From CAVSJR01 sp963728285 (lineage in GTDB: Bacteria > Actinomycetota > UBA4738 > HRBIN12): a stretch of 64,000 nt of DNA. The stretch lies in contig CAVSJR010000003.1 in the NCBI GenBank assembly GCA_963728285.1, positions 62,001-126,000 on the forward strand, in the 5' to 3' direction. Made by a program: the position numbers and the translations under genes. Each line of letters begins with the position of its first letter. Positions within the stretch are counted from its first letter, which is position 1. Shown piece after piece: positions 40,474 through 49,596 of this stretch. The notes under the pieces are model-generated. The model made no database searches. It was not told where the DNA came from and worked only from the letters and a program-made list of their open reading frames with translations.

Positions 40474-41854
40474 CTAGAGGCGGAGGTCCTCGGCGAAGTC
40501 CCAGGTCTCCAGGTCCTCCTTGACCCGGGCGAGGAACTGCGTGGCGACCGCGCCGTCGATCGTCCGATGGTCCCAGGACATCGACAGGTAGACCATGTGC
40601 CGGATCGCGATGGCGTCGTCGATGACGACGGGACGTTGCTGGACGGCGTCGAAGCTCAGGATGCCCGTGTTCGGCTGGTTGATGATCGGCACGGAGATCA
40701 GGGAGCCGAAGGGTCCGGGGTTCGTGATCGAGAACGTGTGGCCGTGGACCTCGTCGGGTTGCAGCTGCTTGTTCCTGGCGCGGACCGCGACGTCGTTGAT
40801 CGCACGGGCCAGGCCCATGAGGTTCATCGAATCGGCGCCCTTCACGACCGGCACGATGAGCCCGCCCTCGATCGACACCGCGATGCCCATGTTCACGTAG
40901 TGGCGGATCACGATCTCCTCGCCCCGAAGCTCCGCGTTCACCGTCGGGTAGGCGAGCAATGCATCGATCACGGCGCGGGTCACGAACGGCATGTAGGTCA
41001 GCTTGAATCCCTCGCGGGCGAGGAACGCGTCCTTCGTCCGATCGCGCAGCCGAACGACGTTCTCCAGGTTGACCTCGACCGCCGTCCACGCCCGCGCGGA
41101 CGTCTGGACGCTGCCCACCATGTGCTCCGCGATGGCCTTTCGCAGGGTCGAGACGGGCACGACCTCCTCGCGGCCCCCGGGGGGCGAGGCCGCCGGCGGG
41201 ACGGGAGCGGGCTGACGCCCCGACCGGCGCCACGGACGGCTGGGACTCACGGGTCGCGATGTAGCCGAGGACGTCGTTCTTCGTGATTCGCCCGCCCGTG
41301 CCGGTCCCCGACACCTGCGACAGATCGACCTGGTGCTCATCGGCGAGCCGCCGAACCAGCGGCGAGAGGATCTGGCTGCGTGGCCCGGTTCCGGACGGAG
41401 CGGTTCGTGCGGCGCTCGCGGCCGGCGCGGTCGCGGTGGACGGGACGGACGAGGGCGGAGACCGTGCGGGCGCATCGGGCGTCGCCGCGCCACCCGCGTC
41501 GCCGGCCGCGGGCTCGACCTGCGGCGTCTCGACGGGCGCGCTCTCCTGGACCGGGGGACCCTTCTCGACCGGCACCTCCTGCGCGGCGCCGCCCGAGGAA
41601 TCACCGCCAGATGCCTCGCCGGCGCCGTCGATCTGGGCGAGGTCCGTCCCGACCGCGACCGTCTGCCCCTCGGGCACGAGGATCTTCGTCAACGTTCCGG
41701 CGGCGGGGGAGGGGACCTCGGTGTCGACCTTGTCGGTCGAGATCTCGAAGAGGGGCTCGTCCTGCGCGACGGATTCGCCCTCGGATTTCAGCCACTTCAG
41801 GATCGTCCCCTCGATCACCGTCTCGCCGAGCTGGGGCATCGTCACGTTCGCCAT
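40474..41854 (-). CDS. Dihydrolipoamide acyltransferase, E2 (one frameshift)
   Basis: The E2 core enzyme of a 2-oxo acid dehydrogenase complex, about 459 residues. One N-terminal lipoyl domain carries the attachment Lys in FEISTDKVDTEVPSP; an Ala/Pro-rich linker and a peripheral-subunit-binding domain (LSPLVRRLADEHQVDLSQVS) follow, then the catalytic domain with SITNPGPFGS and the active-site His in SWDHRTIDGA. One extra base in the linker near 41220 shifts the frame; without it REEVVPVSTLRKAIAEHM joins smoothly. It lies 22 bases after the E1 beta gene. A single lipoyl domain and the linker type fit a branched-chain or pyruvate E2; which one is open. Confidence 0.9.
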
Positions 41855-41876
41855 GCGTACGCCTCCGTCAGGTGGG

Positions 41877-42929
41877 CTACCAGGTCGCGAGCCGTTCGAC
41901 GGCGCGCTCGATGTCCTCGACGCTCGGGAGGAAGGCGTCCTCCAGGGAGGGGGAGAAGGGCACCGGGACGTTCGGCGGGGCGAGCCGCATCACGGGCGCG
42001 TCGAGGTGCTCGAACGCCTCCTCGGCGATCACCGCGGCGACCTCGGCCCCCACCCCGAGGAAGCGGTGACTCTCGTACAGGACGAGCGCCCGGGAGGTCT
42101 TGGCGACGGACTCCAGCACGGTGTCGGTGTCCATCGGGGTGATCGTGCGGAGATCGACGACCTCCGCGGAGACGCCGCGGTCGGCCAGCGCGTTCGCCGC
42201 ATCGAGCGCCTTGTGGACCATCGCGCCGTAGGTCACGATCGACAGGTCGGTTCCCTCGCGCCGGACGTTCGCCTTCCCGATCGGGACGAGGAAGTCGCGG
42301 TCCTCGGAGACCGGCTCCCGCACGCGACGATAGATCCACTTGTGCTCGAAGAACACGCAGGGGTTGTCGTCGCGAATCGCGGACTTGAGCAGGCCCTTGG
42401 CGTCGGAGGGGAAGGCCGGGCACAGCACCTTGAGGCCGGGCGTATGGGCGAACCAGGGCTCGGGGTTTTGCGAGTGGAAGGCCGACGCGCGCACGCCGCC
42501 TCCCGATGGGCCGCGCACGACCATCGGGACCGGGACGCCGCTCCGGTAGTGATACTTCCCCGCGACGTTGACGAGCTCGTCGAAGCCGTTGGCGATGAAG
42601 TCCGCGTACTGCACCTCCGCGACGGGACGCAGCCCCTCCATCGCGGAGCCCACGGCCATGCCCATGATGGTCTCCTCGCAGATCGGCGTGTCCATGACGC
42701 GCTCGGGGCCGAACTGCTCGATGAAGCCCTCCGTGACCTTGAACGCGCCGCCGTACACGCCGATGTCCTCGCCGAGGAGGTAGACGCGCTGGTCGCGCTC
42801 CATCTCCTCCCACAGCGCCTCGGCGATCGCGACCAGGTAGGTGGCCTCGCCGGCGTCGGTGCGCTTGCCGCGCGGCTCGTTGCCGTGGCCGGCGGCGCCG
42901 GCCTCGACCTGGGGGGCTGCCTGCGCCAT
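41877..42929 (-). CDS. 2-oxo acid dehydrogenase E1 beta subunit (copy 2)
   Basis: A 350-residue E1 beta subunit with YLLGEDIGVYGGAFKVTEGF, RVMDTPICEETIMGMAVGSA, VQYADFIANGFDELVNVAGK and the C-terminal EVVDLRTITPMDTDTVLESV. The start overlaps the alpha-subunit stop by one base (TGATG). Together with E1 alpha, E2 and E3 in the same operon it forms a complete complex. About 25 extra N-terminal residues, Gly/Ala-rich, precede the conserved part. It differs clearly from the copy at 31.4 kb. Confidence 0.92.
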   Translation of the reverse strand: MAQAAPQVEAGAAGHGNEPRGKRTDAGEATYLVAIAEALWEEMERDQRVYLLGEDIGVYGGAFKVTEGFIEQFGPERVMDTPICEETIMGMAVGSAMEGLRPVAEVQYADFIANGFDELVNVAGKYHYRSGVPVPMVVRGPSGGGVRASAFHSQNPEPWFAHTPGLKVLCPAFPSDAKGLLKSAIRDDNPCVFFEHKWIYRRVREPVSEDRDFLVPIGKANVRREGTDLSIVTYGAMVHKALDAANALADRGVSAEVVDLRTITPMDTDTVLESVAKTSRALVLYESHRFLGVGAEVAAVIAEEAFEHLDAPVMRLAPPNVPVPFSPSLEDAFLPSVEDIERAVERLATW

Positions 42930-43996
42930 CAGCCGGTCCCTCCCTCGCGGCTGGGCTCGCCGGCCCAGTAGCCGTCGTCGGCGTACAGGCCCCTCGTGAC
43001 GTCGTCCGGCACCGGGAGGGGAGAGGCCTGGGCGAACTCGTAGCCCTCGTCGAACTCGCTGGACACTCGGGTCTGGATCTCGGTCACGCCCGCCTCGTCG
43101 ATCGTGCCGCTCTCGAGCAGCAGGTTCTGGAACTTCAGCACGGGATCCTTGTTGGCCGTGTAGTCCTCGAGCGTCTCCGTCGGGACGTACTTCGCGGCGT
43201 CGTGGCCGGCGTGCCCGCGCCACCTGAGCGACACCGATTCGATCAGCGTCGGACCGCCGCCCGAGCGGGCGCGCTCCACCGCCTCGCGGACGGCGCCGTA
43301 GACCTCGAGCACGTTGGAACCGTCGATGCGGACGCCCGGCATGCCGTAGGCGGATGCGCGCTCGGCGATCGTCGCCGTCGGAAACTCCATGCTGTTTGGC
43401 GTCGAGTACGCCCACTGGTTGTTGTTCACGACCCAGACGACCGGGAGGCGGTGGACGGCGGAGATGTTCAGCGACTCGTGCCACCGGCCGTTGGACGTCG
43501 ACCCGTCGCCGCAGATCGCGAGGGCGATCCGGTCGTCGCCGTTGCGCTTGTAGGCGAGGGCGGCGCCGGTGGCCACGGGATAGCCGTCCGGAAGCATCGA
43601 CAGCACCGTGAACGTCCTGCTCCCGACCCAGTCGCCGATGTGGCTGTTGCCGTCGCGGCCGCGCGTGTAGCCGTCGATCCGGCCCCAGAACTGGGCCATG
43701 ACCCGCTTGAGATCCAGTCCCTTCGTGAGCTGCGCGGAGAGGTCCCGGTGGGTGACGAACAGCGAGTCGTCGGTTCGAAGCGCGTACGCGGCGCCGACGT
43801 GCGTCCCCTCCTGTCCGCGGCCGGAGTAGATGGCCCCCGGGAGCCGGCCCTGCCGGTAGAGGGCCTCCATGCGCTCGTCGAAGTAGCGGCAGAGCTTCAG
43901 CTTGTAGAGGATCTCCCGCAGCTCGTCCTTCGACAGGCCGCCGAGGCCGGCGACGCCCCCTTCCTGGCCGGTCTGTGGAGACATGGTGGATGCCAC
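42929..43996 (-). CDS. 2-oxo acid dehydrogenase E1 alpha subunit (copy 2)
   Basis: A 355-residue alpha subunit. The thiamine diphosphate motif runs from CGDGSTSNGRWHESLNISA to VVNNNQWAYSTP; IYSGRGQEGTHVGAAYALR, TRGRDGNSHIGDW and LRWRGHAGHDAAKYVP also match. The GTG at 43996 has GGGAGG upstream; an internal ATG at 43984 is possible. It lies 15 bases after the E3 gene. The closest family feel is the branched-chain/pyruvate type with separate alpha and beta chains. Confidence 0.92.
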   Translation of the reverse strand: MASTMSPQTGQEGGVAGLGGLSKDELREILYKLKLCRYFDERMEALYRQGRLPGAIYSGRGQEGTHVGAAYALRTDDSLFVTHRDLSAQLTKGLDLKRVMAQFWGRIDGYTRGRDGNSHIGDWVGSRTFTVLSMLPDGYPVATGAALAYKRNGDDRIALAICGDGSTSNGRWHESLNISAVHRLPVVWVVNNNQWAYSTPNSMEFPTATIAERASAYGMPGVRIDGSNVLEVYGAVREAVERARSGGGPTLIESVSLRWRGHAGHDAAKYVPTETLEDYTANKDPVLKFQNLLLESGTIDEAGVTEIQTRVSSEFDEGYEFAQASPLPVPDDVTRGLYADDGYWAGEPSREGGTG

Positions 43997-44011
43997 GCGG
44001 TACCGCCTCCC

Positions 44012-45421
44012 TTATGCCGTGTGGAGGGCCTTGCCGGCGAGCGCCAGGTGCGCCTCGCCGATGGCCTCGGACAGGGTCGGATGCGGGTGGATCAGCGCGG
44101 CCACGTCCGCCGCCGTCGCCTCCCAGTTCGTGATCAGCATCGCCTCGGCGATGAGGTCGGTGGCGTGCGGCCCGACGAGGTGGATTCCGAGCACCGGTCC
44201 GCCGTCCGACTCCGCGACGACCTTCACGTGGCCGCCCTCGCCGACGATGTTGGCCTTGCCGATCGCTCGCATGTCGAGGTCCTCCACGACGACGTCGCGC
44301 CCGCGCTCGACCGCCTGCTCCTGCGTGAGCCCGACGGAGGCGACCTCGGGGGTGCAGTAGGTCACGCGTGGGATCCCCACGTAGTCGATCTCGGGCACCG
44401 ATTGGCCCGCGATGCGCTCGGCGACCGCGATGCCCTCGGTGAACGCGACGTGGGCGAGCTGCAGCGGCGTAGCGGCGACGTCGCCCACGGCCCAGACGTG
44501 CGATGCGGAGGTCTGTAGCTGTCCGTCCACCTTCACGAATCCCCGATCGAGCTCCACGCCGACAGCTTCGAGGTCGAGGCCGTCGGTGACGGGTCCCCGG
44601 CCGATGGCCACGAGGCAGACGTCGGCCGAGTCCGTGGCCGTCTCGCCTGCCTCATACGTCACCTCGACACGATCCCCGAGGTCCTTGACCTCCTTGACCG
44701 TCGCGCCCGCCGAGGTGCGGATGCCGCGCCGGCGGAAGGCCCTCGCGAGCTGCTTCGAGATCTCCTCGTCCTCGAGGGGCGCGATCCTGGGAAGCGCCTC
44801 GATCACGGTGACCTCGGCGCCGAACGACCGGTACATCGAGGCGAACTCGAGCCCAACCGCGCCCGCCCCGATCACGACGGCCGACTCGGGGATGAAGGGC
44901 AGCCCGAGCGCCTGGTCGCTCGTGATCACCCGATCGGTGAGACCGACGTCGGGAAGGAGCCTCGGCCTGGACCCGGTGGCGAGGACGATGTCCGTGGCCC
45001 GCAGGCGACGCCCATCCACCTCGACCGCGGGGGTTCCGGTGGCATCGCCATCTTCGGCCGCGACGAGGCGAGCCGTGCCGCTGATCACCTCGACGCCACG
45101 ATGCTTGAACAGGCCGGTGAGCCCCGTGACGAGCTTGTCGACCATCTTGGCCTCGAACGCCAGGACGCCGGGCCAATCGGGAGCTCCGGTCGCGTCGATG
45201 CCCCATTCGCCGGAGCGCTCGACGGTGTCCATCACGGCCGCCGACTGGAGGAGCGCCTTCGTCGGGATGCACCCTCGCAGCAGACAGGTTCCGCCGAGCC
45301 GCTCGTCGCGCTCCACGACGGCCACGCGCTTGCCGAGCTCGGCCGCTCGAAGGGCGCAGGAGTACCCCCCCGTTCCCGAGCCGATGACGAGCACGTCGAG
45401 GTCGTCGGGCATCTCTCGCAT
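44012..45421 (-). CDS. lpdA: Dihydrolipoyl dehydrogenase, E3
   Basis: The flavoprotein that re-oxidises dihydrolipoyl groups and passes electrons to NAD. It has 469 residues, the usual size. FAD motif VLVIGSGTGGYSCALRAAEL; redox disulfide in GGTCLLRGCIPTKAL; NAD motif VVIGAGAVGLEFASMY; and the catalytic His-Glu pair in HPHPTLSEAIGEAH near the C-terminus. It heads the operon E3-E1alpha-E1beta-E2-lipB and is divergent from gcvT, so it could also serve the glycine cleavage system. The ATG at 45412 is an alternative start. Confidence 0.94.
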   Translation of the reverse strand: MREMPDDLDVLVIGSGTGGYSCALRAAELGKRVAVVERDERLGGTCLLRGCIPTKALLQSAAVMDTVERSGEWGIDATGAPDWPGVLAFEAKMVDKLVTGLTGLFKHRGVEVISGTARLVAAEDGDATGTPAVEVDGRRLRATDIVLATGSRPRLLPDVGLTDRVITSDQALGLPFIPESAVVIGAGAVGLEFASMYRSFGAEVTVIEALPRIAPLEDEEISKQLARAFRRRGIRTSAGATVKEVKDLGDRVEVTYEAGETATDSADVCLVAIGRGPVTDGLDLEAVGVELDRGFVKVDGQLQTSASHVWAVGDVAATPLQLAHVAFTEGIAVAERIAGQSVPEIDYVGIPRVTYCTPEVASVGLTQEQAVERGRDVVVEDLDMRAIGKANIVGEGGHVKVVAESDGGPVLGIHLVGPHATDLIAEAMLITNWEATAADVAALIHPHPTLSEAIGEAHLALAGKALHTA

Positions 45422-45472
45422 AGTACCGCCGGCGAGCTGAACCACCGGCCAAGCGAGCGTCTTCGACGTCGC

Positions 45473-45478
45473 TAGGAT
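45473..45478 (+). promoter_or_regulatory. -10 box (TAGGAT), leaderless type, for gcvT
   Basis: TAGGAT ends 7 bases before the ATG at 45486. An upstream ATG at 45477 lies inside the box, so the later start is better. Confidence 0.45.
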
Positions 45479-45485
45479 GGCCCGG

Positions 45486-46667
45486 ATGAGCCCGTCGACG
45501 GAGTCCGGCGCGATCGCCCCTTCCACGACGCCGGCCGATCCGCCGCCGGCCGATGGGGAGCACGTGGCTCGCACGCTCAAGCACTCCCCGCTCGAGGATC
45601 TCCATCGCTCGCTCGGAGCGAAGCTCGGGCCCTTCGGCGGGTGGGACATGCCCCTCGAGTACGAGGGGGTCCTCGCGGAGCACCGTGCGGTCCGGGAGCG
45701 CGTCGGGCTGTTCGACCTGACGCATCTGGGAAAGGTCGACGTCACGGGCCCGGGGGCGTTGGAGATGCTCCAGGGGGTCGTCAGCGGCGACCTGTCCACG
45801 ATCGGGGTCGGGGAGGCCCTCTACAACCTCGTGCTCAACGATGCCGGCGGGGTGGTGGAGGATCTGATCGTCTACCGGCTCGGCGACGAGCGATATTTCG
45901 TCGTGCCGAACGCGGCCAACGCGACCAAGGTGCTCCGGATGCTCGAGGAGGCCCGCGCCTCCCGGCCGCTGCACCTCGTCTTCCATCAAGACTGGTGCTT
46001 CCTGGCGGTCCAGGGACCGCGGTCCGTCGACGTCACGAGCTCGCTGTTTCCGATCGCCGCCGACCTCGGCTTCATGGAGTGCACCGAGACCGAGTACCGG
46101 CGTCGACCCGTGATCCTCACGCGGTCCGGCTACACGGGCGAGGTGGGCTTCGAGCTCTTCACCTATCAGGACGTCGCCGAGCCGTTGTGGGGAGCGCTGA
46201 TGGCGGCCGGAGCGGAGGTGGGCATCCGCCCGTGCGGCCTGGGCGCGCGAGACGTGCTCCGGCTCGAGATGGGCTATCCCCTCTACGGGCAGGATCTGTC
46301 CGGCGATCGAACCGCCCTCGAGGCGGGCCTCGGATGGACCGTCTCCTTCGACAAGGGACCGTTCCGTGGCCGCGAGGCGCTTCTCCGTCAGCGCGACGAG
46401 GGGATCCCGCGCCGTCTGCGGGGGCTCCTCATGGAGGAGCGACGCCACATCCCACGGGCACACTGTCCGGTCCTGGACGGCGGCGGGCGCATCGGGGAGG
46501 TCACGAGCGGGACGTTCTCACCGCTGCTTCAGCGCGGCATCGGCCTCGCCTATCTGGAGCCCGCGGACCGCCACGAGCCGGGTGCGGAGGTCGAGGTCGA
46601 GATCCGTGGCCGTCGCGGAAGGGCGACCGTGGTGCATCCGCCGTTCGTGGACCGGAACCCCCGCTGA
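45486..46667 (+). CDS. gcvT: Aminomethyltransferase (glycine cleavage T protein)
   Basis: GcvT moves the methylene group from the H-protein-bound aminomethyl lipoate to tetrahydrofolate. The 393-residue protein shows HRSLGAKLGPFGGWDMPLEY, VGLFDLTHLGKVDVTGPGAL, the folate-site segment TRSGYTGEVGFELF, CGLGARDVLRLEMGYPLYGQ and the C-terminal GRIGEVTSGTFSPLLQRGIG. About 20 unconserved residues lead the protein. It is divergent from the E3 gene; no gcvP or gcvH lies in the window. YgfZ-like relatives lack the folate Asp and the GLGARDxLRLE segment kept here, so GcvT is preferred. Confidence 0.9.
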   Translation: MSPSTESGAIAPSTTPADPPPADGEHVARTLKHSPLEDLHRSLGAKLGPFGGWDMPLEYEGVLAEHRAVRERVGLFDLTHLGKVDVTGPGALEMLQGVVSGDLSTIGVGEALYNLVLNDAGGVVEDLIVYRLGDERYFVVPNAANATKVLRMLEEARASRPLHLVFHQDWCFLAVQGPRSVDVTSSLFPIAADLGFMECTETEYRRRPVILTRSGYTGEVGFELFTYQDVAEPLWGALMAAGAEVGIRPCGLGARDVLRLEMGYPLYGQDLSGDRTALEAGLGWTVSFDKGPFRGREALLRQRDEGIPRRLRGLLMEERRHIPRAHCPVLDGGGRIGEVTSGTFSPLLQRGIGLAYLEPADRHEPGAEVEVEIRGRRGRATVVHPPFVDRNPR

Positions 46668-46668
46668 G

Positions 46669-46713
46669 CTCGCGCCCACGGTCGTCCGACGCCGGCGGCG
46701 ACCACGGGGCGAG
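46669..46713. terminator. Possible bidirectional terminator between gcvT and the lipoprotein gene
   Basis: CTCGC.CCC..GGTCG (46669-46684) can pair with CGACC..GGGGCGAG (46699-46713) with a bulge and a small internal loop. No T-run follows on either strand, so it would be an atypical GC-only hairpin. Confidence 0.3.
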
Positions 46714-46733
46714 GGGGCGGGGGTGGCGACGGG

Positions 46734-47453
46734 TCAGGATCGCTGGGGGGAGGGTCCGCCCGCGGCGGCGATCATGTCCGACAGCGCCGCGTCCCCGAAG
46801 CGCGCTCCGCGCAGCAGCGTCCGGAGCATGCCCCGGGCTCCGCGCGCGTCGCGCAGCACGGCGACGACGACGTACAGCCCCGACGTCGGGATCCCGACCG
46901 TCCGGACGGGGCCGTAGCCGGGCGCCGCCACGAAATACGCCCACCTCGTGGAGACGTCGCCGGTCGTGCACGTTCCCTCGGCGCGAACCACGTAGTCGCC
47001 GGGGGAGTCGCCCTGTCCGCGGAAGAAGGCCGGCCGATGGTTCACGATCACGTCTCGAGACTCGGCGCGGCACTCCCGGGAGCGGGTCAGTCGCTCCAGG
47101 ACGGGTCCGTTGGCCGCGAGGTAGTAGTAGTCGGAGGGCATGCCCACCATCGAGCCGTCGATCCACGTCGCCGCCATGCCCTCCACGGATCCGTCCATCC
47201 GTGCCCAGCCGTGCGGCTGGGGAGACGCGAAGAACCCCTCCCCCCCGGGCTCGTCGCCCGCAAGGACGGGTTGCCAGCGATCGGGGACCATCGCACGCAC
47301 GGGTCCGGCCGCCACTTCATCGAACGGCGTGGGAGATTGAAGGATCTGCAGCGGCGCGGCGGCTGCCGCGTCGAGCGGCCGGCGACTGCCGGCATCGCCG
47401 CACCCCGCGACGACGAGGGCCAGGACGACCGAGGCGATGAGCTCTTTTCTCAC
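46734..47453 (-). CDS. Predicted lipoprotein of unknown function
   Basis: A 239-residue protein with a lipoprotein signal: VRKELIASVVLALVVAGCG has a basic start, hydrophobic run and lipobox VAGC, so it should be anchored to the outer face of the membrane. The mature part has no known domain that I can see; segments such as FDEVAAGPVRAMVPDRWQPV and GYGPVRTVGIPTSGLYVVVA look like a compact globular fold with five cysteines counting the anchor. GTG start with a GGGGGAAGA purine stretch just upstream. It lies behind the receiver-kinase gene but is convergent with gcvT. Confidence 0.75.
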   Translation of the reverse strand: MRKELIASVVLALVVAGCGDAGSRRPLDAAAAAPLQILQSPTPFDEVAAGPVRAMVPDRWQPVLAGDEPGGEGFFASPQPHGWARMDGSVEGMAATWIDGSMVGMPSDYYYLAANGPVLERLTRSRECRAESRDVIVNHRPAFFRGQGDSPGDYVVRAEGTCTTGDVSTRWAYFVAAPGYGPVRTVGIPTSGLYVVVAVLRDARGARGMLRTLLRGARFGDAALSDMIAAAGGPSPQRS

Positions 47454-47527
47454 TCTTCCCCCTCTTCGGGGGCGAGCATAGACCCGATGCAGGCGCCGGG
47501 CTAGACCTGGAGTGAGGCCCCAGGGGG

Positions 47528-48788
47528 TCAGGCGGTCTCCGCCGGCTCGGGCGTCACCGGGGGTTCGGCGACCACCGGGGGTTCGGCGACCACCGGGGGT
47601 TCGGCGACCACCGGGGGGGCCTCGAGCGTGCCGCCGTCCTGGGCGGGGATACAGAAGGAGACGCGCGTGCCGCCGGCCGGCAGCGGGTCGGCCCACATCA
47701 CGCCGCCGTGCTCCACCACCAGCCTGCGGGCCATGTGAAGCCCGAGCCCCGCGCCCGCGCGCTCCTTGCGGAGGATCGCCTCCCCGGTCGAGAAGGGCTC
47801 GTCGAAGGCCCGCGCGACGACCTCCCGCAGGATGCCCTCTCCGTGGTCGGTGACGGAGACGACGGTGCCCTCCACCTGGGAGCGCGCCATGACCTGCACC
47901 GAGCCGGATGCGGGGGAGTAGCGGCAGGCGTTATCCAGCATGTGGCGGATCACCTCGCCGATCCTCGCCCGATCGGCCAGACGTGCTGAGCTGCGGCGGG
48001 AGCGCTCGATCGATCGACACCTGCGCATACCGGGCTCCGACCTCGTCCACGATCGCGTCGATCGTCGGCACCAGATCGAACGCCTCGATCTCCAGCGTGA
48101 GGCTCCCTCGCTCGGATTCGGCGATCGTCAACAGGCCGTCGACGATGCCCATGAGCTTGTCGAGCGACTGATCGAGCTGGCTGAGGAGCTTGCCGCGTTC
48201 CGGCTGGGCCACGTCGCGCTTCGCGATGATGTGGGAGATCCCCTTCGCGACCGTGACCGGCGTACGCAGCTCGTGGGAGATGTTCGACAGGAATTCGGCC
48301 TTGGCGGTGGTCACGCCGTCGAGCTCGCCCGCGCTCAGGGCGAGCGCGTCCTCGAGCTCGAGCTCGTGCAGCCTGGCTTGAGCCTCGCGCCGCGAGAGGG
48401 CGTCCGCGATATCCGGCGAGAGCGAGATCACCCCGCTCGAGGCCGCGGCGATGGCCGCGAGGACCCGCTCGTTGCCCTCGGCCTTCAGCAGCCAGCCGGC
48501 TCCGCCTGCGCCGAGCGCCGCGAGCGCGGCGTCCGCGGAGTCGTCGCGCGTCCACACGACGACCCCCGCCCGCGGGGCGGCATCGCGAAACCTGCGGATC
48601 AGCTCGATTCCCCCGATCCCGGAGAGGTCGATCTCGGTCACGATGACCTCCGGGCGCGTGTCGTGGGCGCGCTCCACCGCGCGGTAGGGATCGGTCTCGA
48701 TGTCGACCTGGAACGCGGGATACGCCGCTCGCACCACGTCCTGGAAGTCGGCGAGGACGCTCCCTCGATCACACAGCAATACCCTCAT
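47528..48788 (-). CDS. Receiver-histidine kinase with atypical receiver (one frameshift)
   Basis: About 419 residues: a receiver-like domain (1-120), a HisKA domain with FLSNISHELRTPVTVAKG, and an ATPase domain with HMLDNACRYSP, VTDHGEGI and AGLGLHMARRLV. In the receiver the phospho-acceptor Asp is replaced by Glu: VIVTEIDLSGIGG aligns with VVFMDVRMPGIGG of the neighbouring regulator. No membrane helix is seen, so it is cytosolic. A base is gained near 47995, between the HisKA and ATPase parts. The C-terminus has three VVAEPP repeats. It is followed by (and divergent in spacing from) the NarL-type regulator gene in the same direction, a likely partner. Confidence 0.85.
47558..47616. repeat. 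18-base tandem repeat, about three copies
   Basis: The unit CGGGGGTTCGGCGACCAC is repeated three times exactly and then partly. It encodes the VVAEPP repeats at the C-terminus of the kinase. Copy number may vary between strains. Confidence 0.85.
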
Positions 48789-48879
48789 GGCCCAGGACAG
48801 GTATCGTCCCCACGAGCCGTGGGTTGAGCCTGCGGGAGTGCGGGCGCGGCCTCGGTCGCGGCCGGGGATCCCCGGGACG

Positions 48880-49515
48880 CTACTCGACGATGCCGCCCCG
48901 GATCGCGATCGCGACCGCCTGCGCTCGGTCGTTCGCCCCGAGCTTCTCGAAGATCCGCTCGAGATGCGTCTTCACCGTGTGAGGCGAGATGTCGAGATCG
49001 CGGGCGACCTCCTTGGTCGTCGCGCCGTAGGCGACCTTCTGGAGGATCTCGGTCTCGCGCCGCGACAGGGGGGCGACGTCCGGGCGCTTCTCGGCGAGCT
49101 GGACCTCCTCGATGAACGCCCGGGTGAGTTGAGGATGGATCACGGCCTTCCCCTCGATCGCGTGCTTGGCGGCGTCCACGAGCTCCTCGGCCGATGCGTC
49201 CTTCAGGAGATAGCCCGACACGCCGGCCTGGATCGCCTCGGAGATGGCGTTCCTGGACTCATCGACGGTGAACAGGATCACCCTCGTGTCCGGCGATACC
49301 TGCCTGATCTTGCGGGTCGCCTCGATTCCGCCGATCCCCGGCATGCGGACGTCCATGAACACGACGTCGGGGGTGAGCTGCTCGACTCGGTCGACCGCCT
49401 CTTCACCGGTGCTGGCCTCCCCGACGATGCTGACCTCGTCGGACAGCTCGAGGGCCGTTCGGAGCCCGTCCCGGGTAACGGGATGGTCATCGACGATGAG
49501 AGCTCGGATCGCCAC
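48880..49515 (-). CDS. NarL/FixJ-type response regulator
   Basis: A 211-residue two-domain regulator. The receiver has the acidic pair in LIVDDHP, the phospho-acceptor Asp in VVFMDVRMPG, Thr in ILFTVDE and Lys in GYLLKDAS. The C-terminal LuxR-type helix-turn-helix runs LSRRETEILQKVAYGATTKE to DISPHTVKTHLERIFEKLGA. GTG start at 49515. It lies 91 bases upstream of the receiver-kinase gene on the same strand, so the two may form a two-component system. Target genes unknown. Confidence 0.93.
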   Translation of the reverse strand: MAIRALIVDDHPVTRDGLRTALELSDEVSIVGEASTGEEAVDRVEQLTPDVVFMDVRMPGIGGIEATRKIRQVSPDTRVILFTVDESRNAISEAIQAGVSGYLLKDASAEELVDAAKHAIEGKAVIHPQLTRAFIEEVQLAEKRPDVAPLSRRETEILQKVAYGATTKEVARDLDISPHTVKTHLERIFEKLGANDRAQAVAIAIRGGIVE

Positions 49516-49564
49516 CAGTGCCTCCGGTTGCTTCGCGCGCCGCGGCCTTCGTGGCGAGCGGCCT

Positions 49565-49570
49565 TAGAAT
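49565..49570 (+). promoter_or_regulatory. -10 box (TAGAAT) for the SufT-like gene
   Basis: TAGAAT lies 27 bases before the ATG at 49597 and leaves room for the GGGAGG site. No clear -35 was found. Confidence 0.45.
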
Positions 49571-49596
49571 AGATCCTCTCGAGGGAGGATGGTGTG

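Noticed and set aside
39713..41854. Apparent fusion of the E2 N-terminus with LipB
   Set aside because: The open frame passes from E2 to LipB only because of the inserted base near 41220. The E2 catalytic domain lies in the other frame and ends at 40474.
47558..47616. CRISPR-like or regulatory tandem repeat
   Set aside because: The 18-base units are adjacent without spacers and encode Pro-rich repeats in frame at the end of the kinase.
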